Shown here piece after piece: positions 60,250 through 64,000 of a stretch of DNA of 64,000 bases. How positions within the stretch are numbered: the stretch's first letter is position 1; the number at the start of each line of letters is the position of its first letter. The DNA lies in contig NZ_JAPEPO010000001.1 in assembly GCF_026340095.1 (NCBI RefSeq), forward strand, positions 1,674,001 to 1,738,000. The letters run 5' to 3'. The position numbers and the translations under genes are program-made. Source of the stretch: Streptomyces sp. NBC_01446. GTDB taxonomy: Bacteria > Actinomycetota > Actinomycetes > Streptomycetales > Streptomycetaceae. The notes beneath the pieces were generated by a model. That model saw only the letters and a list, made by a program, of their open reading frames with translations. It searched no databases and had not been told where the DNA came from.

Positions 60250-60534
60250 CGGTCAACACCTCCTGGAATACGCCTCTGCATACGGTGGCCATGGACCACC
60301 GCTGGAACGGTTCGGAGACTAGCTCAGGCAGGAGCCGCGGCACCAGGCATTTATCGGCCTCGCGCCCGCCCCCCGACACCAGCTCACAGCCCTGTGTCGG
60401 ATACCAGGTGAGTGAGACTGCGGAGAGTGGATGACACCTCGTCACATCCCTCGCGTCGTACAGCCGCCTCGCCGACCGACGGGGTACACCTAGCGCTGCA
60501 GTCACCCTGTTCCCCCTCCGAAGAGGAGACGCTC

Positions 60535-61809
60535 GTGCGACTTCGTCCGATCCGGCGCAGGCGCGGCCCGGCCGCCACCGCGGCGGCACTGCTCGTCTCA
60601 CTGGGGGCACTGTCCGCAGCGCCCGTCGGGGTAGCTCCGGCGGAGGCGCAGGACGGCGCACAAGTGGTGACGTACCACGGCTACCAGGTGCGGGTCCCGG
60701 CCACGTGGCAGGTCGTCGACCTCGACCGGCGCCCCGACACCTGCGTACGTTTCGACCGGCCCACCGTCTATCTCGGCCGTCCCGGCAACGGGTCGACGTG
60801 CCCGGCGAGGCTGGTCGGACGTACGGAGGGCCTGGTCGTCGAACCGCTTGCCGGTCTTGACCCCCACCGTGTGACGCCCTCCACGGCACGCGCCGCCGGT
60901 CATTCGGCCGTCGCTCCGGGCGCGGTCTCCACCAACGACGAGATCCAGGTCGCCGTCGAGAGCGCGGGCGTACTCGTCACCGCGTCGCACACCGATGCCA
61001 ACGAGACCGCGGTACGCAAGGTCCTGGGGTCGGCGACCCTGACGGCGGGCGGCAATCCCGCGCCGCTGCCGACGGCTCGTGCGGCGCGGACCGCGGCCGC
61101 CGCGGGGGCGCAGCCCGGCGAGTTCACCGGCCATGGCTTCGACGCCTGCACCGCGCCCTCCCAGAAGACGATGGACGCCTGGCGGGCCAACTCCCCGTAC
61201 GGCGCCGTCGGCGTCTACATCAGCGGCCAGACACGAGCCTGCGCGCAGCCGAACCTCACCGCCTCCTGGGTGAGCAAGCAGACCGCGAAGGGGTGGCGGC
61301 TCATCCCGATCGAGGTCGGCCGGCAAGCCCCCTGCACCACCTTCTCCAACAGGATGTCCGCCGATCCGGCCACCGCACGCTCTCAGGGTGCCGCTGCCGC
61401 CGTCGGCTCGGTGTCCGCCGCGCGGGCGCTCGGCATCCCGGCCGGGAGCGCCCTCTACAACGACATCGAGGGCTACGCCTCCACCGCCTCCTGCAAGGCG
61501 GCCGTCCTCTCCTACCTGTCCGGCTGGACCGAGGCGCTGCACGCCGGCGGCTATCTCTCCGGCTTCTACTCCGGCGCCTCTTCCGGTGTCCGCGACGCGG
61601 CGGCCGAGCACGACAACCCGGCGTACACCCGCGTCGACCACATCTGGTTCGCCGCGTGGAACGGTGCCGCCGCCACCGACGCGGGCAGCTATGTCCCGGC
61701 TTCCGCCTGGCCGGGCAGTCAGCGCATCCACCAGTACGCCGGTGAGGTCCAGGAGACCTGGGGTGGCGTCAAGGTGAACATCGACCGCGACTATCTCGAC
61801 GTCGGATAG
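60535..61809 (+). CDS. secreted DUF1906 (Rv2525c-like) glycoside-hydrolase-fold protein
   Basis: A 424-residue exported protein. A Sec signal (RLRPIRRRRGPAATAAALLVSLGALSAAP) is followed by an unassigned domain (about 40-180) and the DUF1906 TIM-barrel domain (about 195-424). The latter opens HGFDACTAPSQKTMDAWR and shows GAVGVYISGQTRACAQPNLTASW, GWRLIPIEVGRQAPC, ALYNDIEGYAST, GFYSGASSG and HIWFAAWNG. It resembles Rv2525c and GH25-like muramidases, with Asp in GFDAC and Asp/Glu in NDIEGY as candidate catalytic acids. A role in cell wall remodelling is inferred. GTG start with AGAGGAG. It is divergent from rsgA. Confidence 0.85.
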   Translation: MRLRPIRRRRGPAATAAALLVSLGALSAAPVGVAPAEAQDGAQVVTYHGYQVRVPATWQVVDLDRRPDTCVRFDRPTVYLGRPGNGSTCPARLVGRTEGLVVEPLAGLDPHRVTPSTARAAGHSAVAPGAVSTNDEIQVAVESAGVLVTASHTDANETAVRKVLGSATLTAGGNPAPLPTARAARTAAAAGAQPGEFTGHGFDACTAPSQKTMDAWRANSPYGAVGVYISGQTRACAQPNLTASWVSKQTAKGWRLIPIEVGRQAPCTTFSNRMSADPATARSQGAAAAVGSVSAARALGIPAGSALYNDIEGYASTASCKAAVLSYLSGWTEALHAGGYLSGFYSGASSGVRDAAAEHDNPAYTRVDHIWFAAWNGAAATDAGSYVPASAWPGSQRIHQYAGEVQETWGGVKVNIDRDYLDVG

Positions 61810-61852
61810 GCCAGGGGACAGGGGCTCGGTCACGCAGGCTTCCCCAGCGCGC

Positions 61853-61866
61853 TTACTCCCGAGTAA
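61853..61866. promoter_or_regulatory. perfect palindrome TTACTC-CC-GAGTAA
   Basis: A 6-2-6 palindrome 31 bp before the DoxX-like gene start, inside a short AT-rich tract (continuing TATC). It is a likely operator of a TetR-like or similar dimeric regulator encoded elsewhere. Confidence 0.6.
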
Positions 61867-61896
61867 TATCGCGCGCCAGTCATCCGAGGAGGTTCC

Positions 61897-62319
61897 GTGC
61901 CCCGCCCCGCTTCCGGTTCCAGGCCGCGTCCCAGGTCCCGTTCGTCGTCCACGCGCAAGTCACTCGCCCTCGCCGGGCTGCTCGCCGGTGCCGGCGTGAC
62001 GCACTTCGCCGCCCCGAAGTCCTTCGACGCCACGGTGCCCCGCGTGCTGCCGGGCTCCGCGCGCGCGTGGACGTACGCGAGCGGCGCCGTCGAGCTCGCG
62101 CTCGCGGCCGGCATCGCGCTTCCGTGGACGCGCCGCAGGGCAGCTCAGGCCACGGCCGCGTTCTTCGTCGGCGTCTTCCCCGCCAATGTGCAGATGGCGG
62201 TCGACTGGCGCGACAAGCCCGCGCCGCTGCGGACCGCGGCCCTCGTGCGGCTTCCCCTTCAGGTGCCGCTCGTCCTGTGGGCGCGCGGCGTGGCCCAGGC
62301 CCAGGAGGCCGGATCATGA
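61897..62319 (+). CDS. small DoxX-like membrane protein
   Basis: A 140-residue protein with an Arg/Ser-rich N-terminus and about four hydrophobic helices (SLALAGLLAGAGVTHFAAP, YASGAVELALAAGIALP, AAQATAAFFVGVFPANVQMAV, LRTAALVRLPLQVPLVLWA). The pattern GVTHF...P...P...ARAWTYASGAVEL...NVQMAVD fits the DoxX group of membrane proteins, often linked to redox stress. GTG start after GAGGAGG. The stop codon overlaps the peroxiredoxin start (ATGA), so they form an operon with a joint oxidative role likely. Confidence 0.75.
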   Translation: MPRPASGSRPRPRSRSSSTRKSLALAGLLAGAGVTHFAAPKSFDATVPRVLPGSARAWTYASGAVELALAAGIALPWTRRRAAQATAAFFVGVFPANVQMAVDWRDKPAPLRTAALVRLPLQVPLVLWARGVAQAQEAGS

Positions 62320-62783
62320 GCAAGCGCGTCGAAGCGGGCGACACCGTCGAGGACTTCACCCTGCCGGACGAGAGCGGAACCCCGACGCGGCTGTCGGAGC
62401 TGCTGAGCGAGGGTCCCGTCGTCCTGTTCTTCTACCCGGCGGCCATGACGCCCGGGTGCACGGCCGAGGCCTGTCACTTCCGGGATCTCGCGGCCGAGTT
62501 CGCGGCCGTCGGCGCGCGGCCCGTGGGCGTCAGCGCCGATCCGGTCGAGCGCCAGGCGGAGTTCGCCGGGAAGCACACGCTCGGCTTCCCGCTGCTCTCG
62601 GACGCGCAGGGCGAGGTGCGCGAGCGGTTCGGGGTCGCGCGCGGCTTCTCGATCGCGCCGACGAAGCGGGCCACGTTCGTCCTCGGACAGGACCGCGTCG
62701 TCCTCGAAGTGGTCCGCAGCGAGTTCCGGATGAGCGCCCACGCCGACCGCGCGCTCGCGGCGCTGCGGGAGCGGGCGGCCTGA
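62316..62783 (+). CDS. bcp: peroxiredoxin, PrxQ/BCP type
   Basis: A 155-residue thiol peroxidase. It has DFTLPDESGTPTRLSELLSEGPVVLFFYPAAMTPGCTAEACHFRDL (about 12-56) with the peroxidatic Cys in PGCT and a second Cys five residues later, the classic atypical 2-Cys PrxQ spacing. The C-terminus RGFSIAPTKRATFVLGQDRVVLEV is also conserved. It reduces hydroperoxides with electrons from thioredoxin. Coupled to the DoxX-like gene by a 4-nt overlap. Confidence 0.92.
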   Translation: MSKRVEAGDTVEDFTLPDESGTPTRLSELLSEGPVVLFFYPAAMTPGCTAEACHFRDLAAEFAAVGARPVGVSADPVERQAEFAGKHTLGFPLLSDAQGEVRERFGVARGFSIAPTKRATFVLGQDRVVLEVVRSEFRMSAHADRALAALRERAA

Positions 62784-63051
62784 CCACGGCCGGACCGGGC
62801 GGGCGGCCGGCACCGCTCCTCGGCGACAACCGGGGCGGCCCGCCGGTCACTGGGGCGGCTCCCCGAGGAGGCGGTCGCCGTACTGCGCCGCGCCGCCCTC
62901 CCCGGGCTTCACGGTGGTGACCCGGCCGGTCGCGTACACACTTCGGTGAACCCGACCTGCTCCTGGGCCGGAAGGGCGATGCCGCCGCTCACTTCGCGCG
63001 GGCGACGGCCATCGCCGGCCAGTGGCACAGCCCGTGGGGGCGGAGCCGTGG

Positions 63052-64000
63052 CTAGCCGGCCGGGGCGGTCTCCGGCGCGAGGCTGTCCATGAACGAGCTG
63101 ACGGAGAACACGGCGCGGCCGGCGCCCGCGGGGCCGTAGCCGGGGGGCGAGGAGAGGCCGTACTCCTCCATCGTGGAGCGGTAGGCCTCCAGGAGCCTGA
63201 TGTGGTACTCCAGCGGCGCGCCCTGCGGGTTGGCCTTGCCGAGCGGGGTCGTCGGCTCGGGGCACCACGTGGTGAAGCGGGGCGTGATGCCGTGCGACAT
63301 GAAGAAGCGCAGGCCCTCGGTGGTGGAGGCGATGGCCTCGTCGACGGTGGTGAAGCCGGAGGGCTCGGCCATCTCGACGCCGGCCACGAAGTTCGGGATC
63401 ACGTTGCGCGCGCCGAAGACGTCCGCCGAGTCGAGGATGCGCTTGTGCCACTCGTCGCGGCCGACGTAGCGCTCCTTGCCGGGGCAGTACAGCTCGAACA
63501 GGCGGCGGTCCCACACCTCGTAGTTGGGGTGGTAGATCTGCACCCCGTAGTCCTTGAAGCGCTGCACGTCGTCCTTGGGCAGCGCCTGGGCGACGACCTT
63601 GCCGATCCAGCGGCCGGGGAAGTGCTCCTCGATGGCCTTGGCGTAGAGGCCGTAGAAGTCGGCCTCGTCACGGCCCTGGAGCTTGGAGGTGATCGCACCG
63701 CCGGTGAGCGTGTAGGCGGTGGACGCCTTCGTGGTGTCGTACTTGTCGATGATCTGGAGGGCTTCGAGGACCTCGTCGACGTCCTTGACGCCGGTGTACG
63801 GGCGGCCGGCCGCCTTGTGCTGGCGCCAGTTGTGGTTGATGTCGCAGTACTGGCACTCCTCCTTGGCGCCGAAGTACTGGCAGACGCGGAAGACGGTCAG
63901 ATAGATCAGGTAGCCCCACTGGATGGTGGGGGCCACCTCCATGACGGACTTTCCGTTGGAGAGCTTGTGCCGGTAGTACTCCGGCATCGGCGGGACGCCG
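63052..64000 (-). CDS. radical-SAM-like protein, 5' end beyond the window
   Basis: A partial gene: the frame is open to the window edge (an internal ATG at 63987 gives 311 residues). The segment YLIYLTVFRVCQYFGAKEECQYCDINHNW carries three Cys spaced CX8CX2C, resembling the cluster site of radical-SAM enzymes but with a longer first gap than the usual CX3CX2C. The rest has a barrel-like pattern (TLTGGAITSKLQG with a GGE-like GGA, IGKVVAQALPKDD, GVQIYHPNYEVWDRRLFELYCPGKERYVGRDEWHKRI, NVIPNFVAGVEM, ITPRFTTWCPEPTTPLGKANPQ), close to the biotin-synthase-like group. Function unknown. It ends with no partner gene before the peroxiredoxin. Confidence 0.7.
   Translation of the reverse strand, partial: GVPPMPEYYRHKLSNGKSVMEVAPTIQWGYLIYLTVFRVCQYFGAKEECQYCDINHNWRQHKAAGRPYTGVKDVDEVLEALQIIDKYDTTKASTAYTLTGGAITSKLQGRDEADFYGLYAKAIEEHFPGRWIGKVVAQALPKDDVQRFKDYGVQIYHPNYEVWDRRLFELYCPGKERYVGRDEWHKRILDSADVFGARNVIPNFVAGVEMAEPSGFTTVDEAIASTTEGLRFFMSHGITPRFTTWCPEPTTPLGKANPQGAPLEYHIRLLEAYRSTMEEYGLSSPPGYGPAGAGRAVFSVSSFMDSLAPETAPAG

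Noticed and set aside
62784..63051. Possible coding remnant on the minus strand ending near 62847 (VYATGRVTTVKPGEGGAAQY...)
   Set aside because: The frame has good codon bias but no usable start, no recognised family, and neighbouring frames conflict. It was left as an unassigned 268-bp spacer.
1..64000. tRNA, rRNA, insertion sequence, integrase or attachment site
   Set aside because: None could be recognised by eye; no transposase or integrase motifs were found in any plausible reading frame.

Overview
The window is high-GC DNA with strongly GC-biased third codon positions, GTG starts, GGAGG-type ribosome binding sites and typical actinomycete families (LuxR-GAF, PucR, DUF2637, DUF1906, IdeR/DmdR iron box, Rv2525c-like hydrolase). 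It reads as a Streptomyces-type chromosome, in a region of conditionally used metabolism rather than core housekeeping. No rRNA, tRNA, transposase or CRISPR array was seen.

Layout. 0-8.3 kb: a degenerate Mrr-like protein, two translationally coupled acyl-CoA synthetases facing a GAF-LuxR regulator across a 24-bp perfect palindrome, a LysE exporter, a winged-helix protein and CorA. 8.4-13 kb: a diacylglycerol kinase-like protein, a small epimerase-tail remnant, and a decayed xanthine-dehydrogenase-type operon. In that operon the FAD subunit has a +1 frameshift, and the fused FeS/molybdopterin subunit has lost about 340 codons, with a short inverted filler at the junction. 13-19 kb: a VOC protein and a quinate/shikimate catabolic module (QuiC-like dehydratase, shikimate/quinate dehydrogenase, TetR with a clear operator, MFS importer). 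19-26 kb: a DUF2236 protein, a proline-rich membrane protein, a polysaccharide deacetylase lipoprotein preceded by four 13-bp-spaced TATA-rich repeats, a P450, an SRPBCC protein and a membrane-anchored beta-helix-like protein.

26-37 kb: an APH-like kinase, then an intact purine catabolism locus (XdhC, NCS2 purine permease, molybdopterin, FeS and FAD subunits of xanthine dehydrogenase) with a divergent PucR activator. It supplies the function that the 10-13 kb operon has lost. 37-45 kb: a TPR protein, a GntR/FCD regulator, an FhuF-like ferric reductase under an iron box, a DUF2637 membrane protein, a histidine-kinase-like ATPase, pyruvate oxidase PoxB and a PP2C-like phosphatase with a repetitive Pro-rich arm. 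45-56.5 kb: a large secreted subtilisin divergent from a TrmB/LuxR regulator, a DUF456 protein, a Tat-exported GH95-like fucosidase, and an MFS-amidase pair behind a TetR-type operator with no local regulator. 56.5-64 kb: an F420-type reductase, a coupled alkylation-repair pair (Ada-AlkA fusion and Ogt), RsgA preceded by a 23-codon micro-ORF with a perfect Shine-Dalgarno, a DUF1906 hydrolase, a DoxX/peroxiredoxin pair, and a radical-SAM-like gene cut by the window end with an unusual CX8CX2C motif.

Most functions are family-level assignments read by eye. The most useful points for follow-up are the decayed operon with its inverted filler, the micro-ORF, the 13-bp iterons and the atypical radical-SAM cysteine spacing.
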